The position numbers and the translations under genes are program-made. This document shows positions 11,330 through 21,145 of a DNA stretch of 64,000 nt, piece after piece (position 1 is the stretch's first letter; each line of letters opens with the position of its first letter). The notes beneath the pieces are model-generated. The model was given only the letters and a program-made list of their open reading frames with translations. It was not told the DNA's origin and searched no databases. Origin of the DNA: Carettochelys insculpta (Eukaryota; Chordata; Testudines; Carettochelyidae); contig NC_134161.1 of the NCBI RefSeq assembly GCF_033958435.1, forward strand, positions 3,782,001 through 3,846,000. The letters run 5' to 3'.

Positions 11330-11495
11330 GGCGCTTGTCTACACTACCTTTGAAGGAAGGATGGTAATTAGGGTGTTGGGAGTTTACTAATGAAGTGCTG
11401 CGGTGCATATCACCAGCAAAACTTCAAAGTTGCCGCGGGGGGGGGGGGGGGGAAATTTGCTTAATGAAGCGCGGCGTAGGCAGTGTAGACAAGCC
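11330..11495. mobile_element. MITE, 'TTGTCTACACTACC' family, CAG duplication
   Basis: The terminal inverted repeats are GGCGCTTGTCTACACTACC on the left and GGCAGTGTAGACAAGCC on the right. Both ends are flanked by CAG (11327-11329 and 11496-11498), so the length is 166 bp with a 3-bp target duplication. Interior words CACTTCATTAG and CTTAATGAAGCGC also pair. A 16-base G-run lies at 11437-11452. There is no transposase, so it was mobilised in trans. Confidence 0.82.
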
Positions 11496-11498
11496 CAG

Positions 11499-12579
11499 GA
11501 TGTTTGGGAAAGAAAGGTAGCCTCTTTGCTCGAGCACAGGGCTAGAAGACGAACTCTGGTGCTCCAATCCCTCCTTTGGGTTTGTTTGCCTTGCACAATC
11601 ACGCTGTGTTACAACACAGCCTCAAGGAGTTAGAGCAATTCATGCAATGTTCTGTGCTCCAAGCCTGCATTTTGATGACCTTCCACACCGTGCAGTTATT
11701 TACGCATAACATGATGCCCCTCGACAGGTCATCAGCAGCAAAGACTGAACCCAACACTGCCACATTTCAAAACGGAAGCCTTTACTGCCAGAGTTAAAAG
11801 CTGCATCCTGTTAACGCAAAGGCAGTACCAACTCAGAAACTTCTGAGCGCAGTTCAGCCACTCGATGGGGACAGAGCCACACCGAATAAACAGGGGTCGC
11901 ACTTTAGCGTAAAGGACTCGTGTTCTGATCAGGCGAAACTCTACAGTAACTGTGCACTGGTGTCAATGCTGACACAGGGTGAAGAGCATCAGACCTTCCA
12001 TGTGGACGGAGAATGCCAAGAAGCTTAGGGGGAAGCACAACATTGCAGGTCTAAGCTGAGTGTAAAGTTGGGCGGAACATCATGGCTCCCTGAAGTCCTG
12101 TTCGAATGCAATATCACTTTCCAGCACAAATGATTTGGCACTATTACCGCAGCCCCGGGTGAGCCAAATACATTCTTTGTGCTTTCATTTTCTGGGCTTC
12201 GGTGGCCTGCTGTAAAGTAGGTGAAATGGCACTTTCCAGAGATGTGGAAGGAATAATCGGGGCATGAAGCGTTTGGAAGATAACTGTACATTCTATTATT
12301 ATCAGCTATGTTAATTTATTTCACCTTGCCCAGCTCCTGCAGCAAATGACCATAACTTTGCCAGACAGCCCTTCACTTTGACAAACCTGGCAGAAACCAA
12401 AGAACAAGCACAAAAGGTCCAGAGGTTTCATTCTCATAACCATTTGGATGCCTACAAAACACCCGATGATGGCTATATGTCTGGTGTGTTGTGGCCATTC
12501 CTTACTGGAATAAGCATAATGGTCTCCCCATAACTGTCCCCCCCCCTTGCACGTTTGTTGTATTCACCTGTTTTTCTCT
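11499..12579. other. Gene-free unique sequence
   Basis: No gene or repeat recognised in about 1.1 kb. Confidence 0.5.
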
Positions 12580-12653
12580 TGTATTAGATTAAGATTGTAA
12601 GCATTTTGAGGCAAGTATGTTCTTTTCTTTCTATGTGTGTTCAGTGTCTACAA
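12580..12653 (+). mobile_element. MIR-like SINE 3' end
   Basis: The words ATTAGATTAAGATTGTAAGC, TTTTGAGGCAAGTATG and GTTCAGTGTCTACAA follow the usual MIR 3' order ('gattgtaagctctttggggcag ... tacagtgcctagcacaa'). It is interrupted at 12654 by the hAT-like start. Confidence 0.55.
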
Positions 12654-13088
12654 CAGGGGTGGGCAATAAGTGGTCTGCTGGCCAGACATAGGTCACCCGG
12701 GATAGCCTCGTGGTGGGCCACCAGCGCTGCATTTACCAGTGCATCCACAGGTATGGTCACTTTGCAGCTACCATTGGCCACAGGTCACCATTCCTCGTCA
12801 ATGGTAGCTGCAGAAAGCCATGTCCCAGTCCACCTCACTTCCTGCAACTGCCATTGGCTGGGAATGCTGATGTGTGGCCAATGGGAGCTGCAAACAGGTG
12901 CACCTGTGGATGCAGAGGTAAATGAAGTGCTGGCAGCCTGCCAGGGGCTAACCCTCATTAACCCTCCCCTCCTGGCCTGAGCCTTGCCTCACCCCTCATC
13001 CCGACTGTTGCACTCCCCCACACCATCAGGCACCTGTCCCGAAGGAGCCAGCAACACCCACTAAACATTTTTTCTGTTGCCCTTTGAA
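12654..13088. mobile_element. hAT-like element, start CAGGGGTGGGCAA
   Basis: CAGGGGTGGGCAA at 12654 is a textbook hAT terminal repeat. The interior holds several CCATTGGC words in both orientations. A possible decayed right end (TTGCCCTTTG) sits near 13075, but I could not find a matching 8-bp duplication, so the right border is uncertain. A 124-codon frame inside (12606-12980) is translation of the repeat, not a transposase. Confidence 0.6.
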
Positions 13089-14509
13089 AATATGAATAGT
13101 ATAGTGAAACAAGGAATTCATATCACTGTGGCTCTTTTGCATAATGTTGATCTCTAATTGGGCTCCTGGACCCCACAGAGGCCTGAGCATTTTCTGTAGG
13201 GTATTGCTTTAAAAAGGAAAAGGACCAGAGAGGCTGTCTTTATGGAGCACTATATCCGAGGAGATAGAATGAAAATACCGTACTCTGTTTACCTGGGAAT
13301 TCTTCGTTTGCAGCTGATGCATCTCAAGGGACAGAGCTTAGACAGGAATTCGTCTGGATGGAGCCAGCTCATCTCAGGGATGATATGATGGTGCTATGGT
13401 TCTGTTTAGCTGGGCATCCCAAGGGATAACAACTATTCTATACTGTTTATCTAAGAATCCCACTGTAGGAGAACAGTTCTTCTCAAGGGACAATACAAAT
13501 GGGCTGTAGTCTCCTTAACGGAGACTTATCCATATGTGAACATCTTTCTCCAGTGGACGGCATCGAGGGCTGTTATTTACTTACTACTGTGTAAATTACT
13601 CATGTTTACTGATTTGGCATCTTTGTTTCCCATCCAAACCTGCCCATTTCTTCATGGCCCTTAGCCTGAGGTAGGCTTGAACAAAAGAACCTGGAGTGAG
13701 ACACACTCCCCTAAGCCTTGAATAAACATCTTTCAGAAATTACCGTAACACCGATGGGTCTCCCTTGCAGATAGCTGATGACACCTATGATTACACCTCT
13801 TTGATTCTAACCACTGGGTAGATACTGTTGCTTTCTAAGGTTTACATTGTTCTTCCTGGCGTGCCTTTCTTTGTGATGATCACAGGAATTACCATAGAGC
13901 AGAGTGGGAGGAGGCTCAAAGGACACACAAAGGGCTCCGGGGTCTTTAAGTCCTCCCTTCATGATTGTTAGGTGATGGAGAAGTAGCCCAAAGAATCTTT
14001 TCACAACAACATTGCCAGCAATGGGTGGATGCCAGCACTTAGCACTCTGTTACTTTTAGTCTCCACACTGATATTTTAGATGATTACCTTTCAAATTTTA
14101 AATGTGAGATCTACTTCATTGAAATAACATGGTACAAACTAATTGCGGGTTTCATTGTGTGCATGTGTATGACATAAAAAGCACGCTCTTACTGTAAACC
14201 TGATGGTTTGAGAGAGGCGCTTCCAGAATCTCACACCAGAAATTGTCAGAGACCTGTGAAAAATACGTTTATATTTTCTAAACCCTGAACAGTTAAATTG
14301 GGTGTTGCTGCCAAGACTGGCAAGAACTCCTCAGAGCTTTTCTGTGTGCCTGAAACTTCTTTGTCCCTGACAATGGATATGCTTAAAGAGAGAGGTGAAG
14401 AGTTACGGGGCCTCTAGTCAAGAAGGCCTTTGTCTCAGACTGAAGTTTAGGAAGCATAATAGTGCAAATAAAAAGGATGGCATGGCAATTAGAAACCCGA
14501 GATGGTGAC
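13089..14509. other. Gene-free sequence, faint internal repetition
   Basis: No gene. Between 13270 and 13500 the phrases TCTGTTTACCTGGGAAT, TCTGTTTAGCTGGGCAT and ACTGTTTATCTAAGAAT recur with irregular spacing, each followed at variable distance by TCTCAAGGGA-like words. This suggests a very old, broken tandem repeat. Confidence 0.35.
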
Positions 14510-14512
14510 TCA

Positions 14513-14782
14513 GGCCTAGTCTATGCTACCCCTGACCCCGTCGATCTAACCTATGCAACTTCAATTTTGACGTACTCCCCGCGGTGTCTTCCATGCAGTA
14601 AGGTCGTGGTGGTGGGGGGGCTGCTCTACCGTTGAGGCAAACTGTTCTTATTCTGGTGGAGTACTGTAATGGACAGGAGGGTGCTCTAAAGTTGATTTAT
14701 TGTGTCTAAATAGACATGATAAATTGACAGCTTGGACATCGATCGCTGAAGAACCAATCAACCATCTGGTATAGACAAGGCC
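14513..14782. mobile_element. MITE, 'TAGTCTATGCTACC' family, TCA duplication
   Basis: Left end GGCCTAGTCTATGCTACC and right end GGTATAGACAAGGCC are inverted repeats. TCA flanks both sides (14510-14512, 14783-14785). The length is 270 bp. It belongs with the elements at 11330 and 60341. No coding capacity. Confidence 0.8.
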
Positions 14783-14794
14783 TCAGGGTTCCGT

Positions 14795-14960
14795 TGTTTG
14801 GCCACAGAAATTCGGCAAATCATTTAATCTCTCTGGGCCTGAAGTCTGTCTCTCTCAAATGGTGGTGATACTCTCTTTCTTCCAACATTTGTCTGTTTAG
14901 AGTGGATACTCTTTGAGGCCAGATTACTCTCACAATATGTTTGTATATTTTTCTAGCACG
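14795..14960 (+). mobile_element. MIR-like SINE remnant
   Basis: The order GGCAAATCATTTAATCTCTC, CTCTGGGCCTGAAG, TCTCAAATGGTGGTGATAC and then GTGGATACTCTTTGAGGCC follows the MIR core and 3' region. It lies ten bases after the MITE, which probably inserted beside or into it. Confidence 0.6.
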
Positions 14961-16380
14961 TAAACTTGAATCCCCCTTTTCTAACTTTGGTGTCTTCAGG
15001 TTAATTGCCTGAAAGCCTCGTCAAAAGGTCCTCAGATCAGCATGTCTGTGTCCTAAAAACTGGACCTCTATGTACGCTTTGGCCTTTCATCTGCGTTTGA
15101 TGATATCTACCTTTAGACACGCAAATTTGAATGCTGTTCCCACTGAAGACAATGAACAGATTAAGGTAATTTCAAACCTCACTAACGAGTGTGGGGGAGA
15201 AGGGAAATTAATGCTCCCCACCTGAAAAAAGAACATCAGTTGGAAGACAGAACATTATTTTCCTGTTTCTAAGAGGCTGTTTTTGTGATAAACAATAGAG
15301 AGTGAACCAGTAAAAAGAGCAGCCCTTGAAAAAGTCCCGAGGGTGCTTATTGTGTTTCAGAACTTAATTGCAGGAAAACACAAAACTCAGCAGTGAAGCT
15401 TGTTCTCATCATTACAATTGACTCCTGTTTTACGTGCTGCCGTGTTGCAGCCAAAAGATATGTTGTTTGTTTGCTCTAACCCAGCAGAAAAATCCAGCAG
15501 AGAGAGAGTTGATTTTTTGTTGTACATGGGTATGGCAGATGGAGAAATGACTTAGACTCAGGGATTCCTCTTCCTTTAGGATGTCTTAAAGGATCACTTT
15601 CTTTGTCATAAGGGTAATAGAAAGTAAATGGAGGATACTTGCTAAGTGCCAGTCAGTGACGTTTTTATTTTGCTCTAAACGAAGGTGGAGTCACTTTCAA
15701 ATCCTTGACAGGTGAGCGTGTTATCAGTTCCTTCTCCAGAAGCGGAATGAAGAGTGCAATTCTATAGAGGGACCATTCTGCTGTTGACTGGAACGTGTCT
15801 TTGCTCAGTCAAGAGAGAGAAGACGTACACACACACGCAAAACAAGGAAAAGTCCCCTTATGTGTTAAAGAGGCTTGAAAACAAAGACAGCTAACGGAGA
15901 TTGAATGGACATGTAATAGCCCAGGACTTGTATTCTATTTTTAATGGAATATCTTGGCACTAAACACATTCAGATTCTCTTATACTGGGAAATAACTTTT
16001 GGCCGAATGGCTGGTGACTCACCCGCCTTGCCTATTTGTGTCACTCGGCAAAAGCTGGTCCTGATTTTTTCAAGGAGTGACTTGTGAGTGAGCACATAGT
16101 ATTTGTACTCCTGTAGCTCCAAGACCCTCCCAACCTCTGTCAGTATCAGAGCCATAAACATTGCCTTGCTCTTTTAGAGGCCTCTCCTGAACTGTAGGGA
16201 TTGCTTGAAAGGTGACAGATGATCCATAGATGTTTGAAAACGATGTGGAGATGGGGGAAGTTAGGGTCATTTGTGTCAAGGTTCTCATCTGGCTGTAGAG
16301 ACTTTGTGTCCGTGTTATGGATGGGTGGAATTTCAGAACATAGTGCCCAGCATTGGCAGACCAGCTAATAGATAGAGAAC
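14961..16380. other. Gene-free unique sequence
   Basis: No gene or repeat recognised. A few short AC runs occur near 15828. Confidence 0.5.
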
Positions 16381-16382
16381 TA

Positions 16383-16707
16383 CCGGTTGAATCTCTTTAG
16401 TCCGGAACCCTCTGGATCTGACCGCTACTGAGCCAGGAATTGGCTGAACCCCAGGAGGTCAGTATTGATCAGCAGCCTTACCAACACTTCCAATGCTAAC
16501 AAGGCTCTTAGAAGACACTGAGTGGAAAATTACAGCTAAATCGCAGCACAGAACACTGAGAGCCAGGACTGGTGGCTGGAACCGGACTTTATGGAATTGC
16601 AGAAAACTTGCCCATACCCATGAGAAGCGGAAAACCAGCTAAATAAATCATGCCGGACCACGGATGTTGCTGAACCAGAGAGTGCCAGACTAGAGAGGTG
16701 CAACCTG
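16383..16707. mobile_element. Tc1/mariner (Tigger-like) MITE, family T1
   Basis: Left end CCGGTTGAATCTCTTTAGTC and right end GACTAGAGAGGTGCAACCTG are inverted repeats, with TA at 16381-16382 and 16708-16709 as the target duplication. The interior contains GAGGTCAGTATTG, ACCAACACTTCC, AGGCTCTTAGAAGACA and CAGCACAGAACACTGAG, all shared in reverse orientation with the copies at 44879 and 52424. Non-coding. Confidence 0.85.
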
Positions 16708-16956
16708 TATTAAGAAGCCACTTTGGGAGCGGAAGGAAGCATGATGGGGGTGTGCTAAAAAAGACAGGAGGGACGACAACAATCAGGAGGTCAGTAACTG
16801 TGAGAACTAGAACTTGGGTCACTGGACGGACTGGAATTCTCCCTGCCACTTTCCATTGGTCATCCCTTTCCACTGCTGCTTATAGGAACAGCTGTACCTA
16901 CCCACCTTTTTGGTTTATTTTAATAACAAGCACAAATCGTAAAGTAAAATTAAGTA

Positions 16957-17291
16957 CAGTAGGGTCTCAACATTCACGAACCTAATGTTCACAAATTCAA
17001 TTATTCACGAGAGGCCAGGGCTCCGGGGCGTGGAGCGCTGGCAGCCAAGCCTTCCCCAGGGCTCCAGGCAGGGAGCACCAGAAGCCTCTGCTTCCCCCCT
17101 GGGCTCCAGGTAGGAGCGCCAGCAGCTGAGGCTTCCCCAGGGCTCCAGACAGGAGCACCTGTAGCTGCTGTTGCCCTCCAGGCCCCAGGCAGGAGCACCG
17201 GCAGCCAGGCTCCAGGCGGGAGCTATTCTCAAAATTCAGCATTTGCGAGGGTTCTCAACATGGAACCCTCATGAATGTTGAGACCCTACTG
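16957..17291. mobile_element. Tc1/mariner (Tigger-like) MITE, family T2
   Basis: Left end CAGTAGGGTCTCAACATTCA and right end TGAATGTTGAGACCCTACTG are perfect 20-bp inverted repeats. TA flanks both ends (16955-16956, 17292-17293). The unique arms are about 60-75 bp; the centre is a tandem repeat. The three overlapping minus-strand frames (16997-17242) are translations of that repeat and not genes. Confidence 0.92.
17016..17225. repeat. Minisatellite core of the T2 MITE
   Basis: About four to five GC-rich units of roughly 45-55 bp. Each carries GGCTCCAGGCAGGAGC-like and GCAGCTGAGGCTTCCCC-like words with substitutions and small indels. Confidence 0.85.
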
Positions 17292-17293
17292 TA

Positions 17294-19529
17294 TTAAGGA
17301 ATAAAATGTTCATGTTGATCTTGATTTTCAAGAGCAATTACTGATCCTGAATACCCGTTTTTGTCTGTTCAGCGGGGACACCTTTGAATGAAGGCCTGGT
17401 TTTCAAACGTATTGCACCTCTATCCTCTGAATCATCAACTCACATAGGGGTTCAGCTTGTGCACTCAAAATTTTAGTGTCTGGAAAGAGATGGTATTGGT
17501 TTGTGCGGGGCGTTAATCTAGATTCATGGGAGTAGGGTTTAGAGACTATGACTCTTAGGATGAACCCGTCGCCTGGTCCTAAATAAACTAGTTTTCATGT
17601 TTGGTTTGACATTTATCATTTGTGTGTCAAACGCTATTACAAAGTAATAATCCTCTCTTTTGACTTTTATCTGAATAATATAAGTGTAATAGTGTCTTTG
17701 AAATGTGCTATTCACATTTGTCGTTAAGATGAATGAAAATGAATGAATTCAGCAACCATTTAATTAGCAAGGTTGTTTGGCTTTGCATAGAGTTGTTTCA
17801 TGGAAGAAATTTATTCCCTTTCTTTTGGGTAAGAGAGGAAGGATTCAAAAATGATTAGTTACTTTAGCCCAATATAACAAGAGAACGGGAGGTCATTGAT
17901 AGGTTTATTAAACTGACGCTTTCTACACTAGCCTGCAAAAATAAATACATACACAAAAGTCTGCTTATGGCATCCCAGAAGGCAGATGGTTCTAGTCTAC
18001 TCTTTGTAGATTCTTATTGTCTCCTACATATTGATATCTGAGCACTTTCCAGTTTCCATTAAACAACATAACTAACATTACCCAGGGTCATGGTGGATTC
18101 TCCTTTGGTGACATGTTTTTAAATCAAAATTGGCTTGTTTTTCTGAGTTCTTGCCAAGAAATTGTTCTGGGGAAGTTCTGTGGTCCGTGTTATGTTGGGA
18201 GGTCAGTCTCAATGTTCATATTGATCGCTTCTGGTCCTGAAACCTGTGAATGTATGAAACATCTGTCACTTGTGGTTTCCTCTTTATTTCTTGAGAGAGA
18301 GAATTTTAAGCATTTCGTGTCATCTGATTGAATAAAGATGGATGTCACGGTACCAAATGGCAATGTGATATGTCAGAACAGGCCTGGCTTAATAAATGAA
18401 TACTTAGATGTGCTTTGAGCCTTATCTCCAGCAATGGTTCAATTGGAAGTTTTCTGAGGCTGCTTTGCATTGGTTCCTTTTTTATTCAAAGTGGACTGCC
18501 TTCTTAAAATGCTGAGTCCACCCCTGCCCCCACTTCGAAATCACTCTGCCTACTCTGATGAAAGCTAGCCAGGATGGAGCTGTCTCCCTTTCTGGGTATG
18601 TCTGTGGTATTTCTTAGGAACCTGCCTTTGTGGGTAGCTAAGCACATGGTCCCAAGCCCCAAAGAGCCAGTGGAAAGACTTATCACTGGAATCAGTCTGC
18701 TTTGGATCAGTCTGGAAATGCTAAAAGTTTAGTAACGCGGCAGCTCACTTCATTTTTGACCCTCTTTAGGACACCAGCTGTAATGGATGCTCCGATCTCT
18801 GGATTGCCATTTAAACCTTTCTTAAGGACGCTTTCTGGTTCTCCGAAGGAATGGATCAACACTGTGAAATTTTAAAAAACAACCCTCCCCCACCCCCCGC
18901 AACCGCATGCATCCTTTCTCCTTCACACCTGCTCTCTCTAGATCACATGCCAGGTGGGGCAGGCACTATCTGAACTTGTGTCTTGAGCCTCATCGGCCAC
19001 ACTGTTTGTGGCTGACAAACAAGTAACAATAAACCATCCCTGTGAAAGGCAGATGGACTGTAGAGGTGAACAGACCTACTAGACTGCAGGGACCCAGCTC
19101 TGGGCAAAAACTTATTAACTTTCCCATTCAATCACTCTCTGTGCACCTAGGAGTGAAAAATACCATTGATTACAGCTCTATCAAATTAAAGCTGCTGGTA
19201 AGGCTGTAAGTTGTCAATTATTATCAACAACAAAATGCTGGAAATTGGTTATTAGCCGGCACCTCTTCATTTCCTCTGACAGCTTCCTATTTGGGTCTTT
19301 CTGAACTACGCTACCTATACAGCAGGAGTTCCCAAGGAGATGCAATCAATTCCTGCCCTTGCCATGTCCCTTTCAGCACAATTCAGCATCTCATGATGGG
19401 ATGCAGGATGGAACAGAAAATGCTACTACTTTGTCATTCACATCACAGAGTTGCCTAAATGCGTCCTTTTTGTTTTGCTCGTAGGCCTGGGTTGTTTGTC
19501 CCAACTTTGCATGCTGCTGCCCGCACCAG
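17294..19529. other. Gene-free unique sequence
   Basis: Over 2.2 kb with no gene or recognised repeat. CCCCCACCCCCC at about 18889 is simple sequence. Confidence 0.5.
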
Positions 19530-19625
19530 CGTGTAACACTGATACTGGCCTGCTGGGTGACCTTTGGCAAATGCCGCCCCCCCCCCCCGTACTTTTATTT
19601 GCCCGTCTGTAAAATGGGGAGTAAA
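19530..19625 (+). mobile_element. MIR-like SINE remnant
   Basis: TGGGTGACCTTTGGCAAA and CGTCTGTAAAATGGGGAGTA are the MIR core words. The segment normally between them is replaced or expanded into a C12 run (19577-19588). Confidence 0.65.
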
Positions 19626-19654
19626 AGGCAAACATGATAAGAGAGGGATAGAAG

Positions 19655-20815
19655 CAGAAAATGTCATAATGCCACTGTATAACTCCATGGTGCACTTGCA
19701 CCTTAATTTCTGCATCCAGTTCTGGTCACTCTGTCTCGGAAAGGGTCAGAGAAGGGCAACAAAGATGAACAAGGGTATAGGATGGCTTCTGTACAAGGAC
19801 CGACTACCAAGATGAGACTTCTCTTCTCTAAAATGAGCAGCCTTAAAGGGAGAGATGATGGAAGGCTATAAAATTATGAATAGTGTGTGTGGGTAGGGGA
19901 AGTATTATTTACCCTTTCCCACAGTACAGTGGTCTGCTGAAATTAACAGGCAGCAGTTTACTACAAAGGAGACTCAGCACTTTTTCCCCATAGTGTACAA
20001 CTAGCCTGTGGAACTCATTGCCATGGGAAGTTGTGCTAGCCAAAGGCATAACTGGGTTCAGAAAAGAAGGGGGTAGGTTCCTGGAGGATCTGTCCATCAA
20101 CGGATATTGGCCAGGGCGGCCAAGGATGCAATGCCATGCTTGGGGTGATGCCTGAACCGGAAGCTGGGACTGGAAGATGAGTAGGTCGCTCCATAATTGG
20201 TCTGTTCTCTACACTTCTTCCCATGAAACTCTGGTAGGGACCACTGTCAGAGACAGGATGCTGCAAGGTAGACTGTGGTCTGACCCAGCATGGTGGCTCT
20301 TGCCTGAGGGGATGAGCAACCAGAAAGAGCTGGTGGGCCACATGAAGTGGCTTTTCTTCACCTCAGTGCGCCACAGCAGCTCACAGCCCACTGGGGTTCC
20401 TTTTGCAGCCTCATGGCTCCCCCATCTGCATCCCTTTCCTCACAGCCCTCCGGTGTGCTGGAGCCCCACGCATACCTGCTACTTCCTTTCCCTCCCAGCA
20501 CTTTTGGAGCACTGGCATCACCTGATTCTCATGCCCTCCCTACTCCTCCTGCCCTCGCAGAGCTGGAATGCTGCGGACAGCTGATTCGTGGCTTTACCGT
20601 TCCAGGAGGGAGGGGGAGGAGCAGGGACAGAGTGCAAATCCGGCAATTCCTCCAAAAGTTCTGGGAGGGTGGGGTGGGAGTAGGAAGTGTGAGACTCTGG
20701 TGCCCCAGTTCCTGAGGGAAGTGGGGGAGCCAGGGGATACTGTGGAACCTAGTGGGTCGCATGGAGCCCATGGGCTGCAGGTTGCTTTGCACTGTCTTGC
20801 AGTCTTACGCACACA
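19655..20815 (+). mobile_element. L3-like CR1 3' end, split by a hAT-like element
   Basis: Plus strand: I-M-P-L-Y-N-S-M-V-H, then C-I-Q-F-W-S, R-A-T-K-M-N-K at the end of ORF2; W-N-S-L-P-W-E-V-type wording (GGAACTCATTGCCATGGGA) near 20010; and the 3' UTR AGAGACAGGATGCTGCAAG..GGTCTGACCCAGCATGG. This is the older CR1/L3-like wording, different from the ATTCTATG-tailed CR1s in this window. The tail (GGTGGCTCTTGC, then AGTCTTACG) is interrupted at 20304-20794. No intact frame remains. Confidence 0.85.
20304..20794. mobile_element. hAT-like element in a CR1 tail
   Basis: Left end CTGAGGGGATGAGCAACC and right end GGGCTGCAGGTTGCTTTGCACTG are decayed inverted repeats of the hAT type (CAGTGGTGGGCAACC). 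TCTTGC directly abuts both ends (20298-20303 and 20795-20800), the remains of a target duplication, and the CR1 tail continues on the far side. Frames inside (20177-20825, both strands) encode no hAT transposase motif. Confidence 0.65.
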
Positions 20816-20969
20816 TCTTTTGTGAAACTTTTTAAGATGACAAACGTTATATGAGAGATGTTTTTAATGTCCGTTTCCCATGACTTCACTGTACAAGAGC
20901 ACACATTGCCTCAGACTTGCACAGCTTTCAAAAATGCAAAAACAGGAGTTTTCACCTCATCTCCTGGTG

Positions 20970-21145
20970 CCAGAGCAGACTACTGGGCTACCTCTTGCTA
21001 TACGGCTCAGATCATTGGTCCAGCTAATCCTGTGTCCTGCTTCCTGCCGTGTCAGCTCAGACTACTGGTCCAGATATAATCCTGCATCAGGCCTCCTGCT
21101 CTATCACACCGGCTGACTGGTCCATCTCATCTGGAATCCTGCTAT
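20970..21145 (-). repeat. Tandem repeat built from a CR1 3' tail
   Basis: Three or four divergent units of about 50 bp, each with GCTCAGA(C/T)(T/C)A(C/T)TGGTCCA followed by AATCCTG(C/T).. and a CCTGC word. The unit matches, in antisense, the L3-like CR1 3' UTR ('gatggaccattggtctgacccag'). Confidence 0.6.

Noticed and set aside
12606..12980. 124-codon frame
   Set aside because: It lies within the hAT-like element and has no transposase motif.
16997..17242. Three overlapping minus-strand frames with repeated Gly-Ala/Trp-Ser-Pro-Gly units
   Set aside because: They are three-frame translations of the minisatellite in the T2 MITE.
17913..18010. TTCTACACTAGCC as a MITE terminus
   Set aside because: No matching inverted end or family interior was found nearby.
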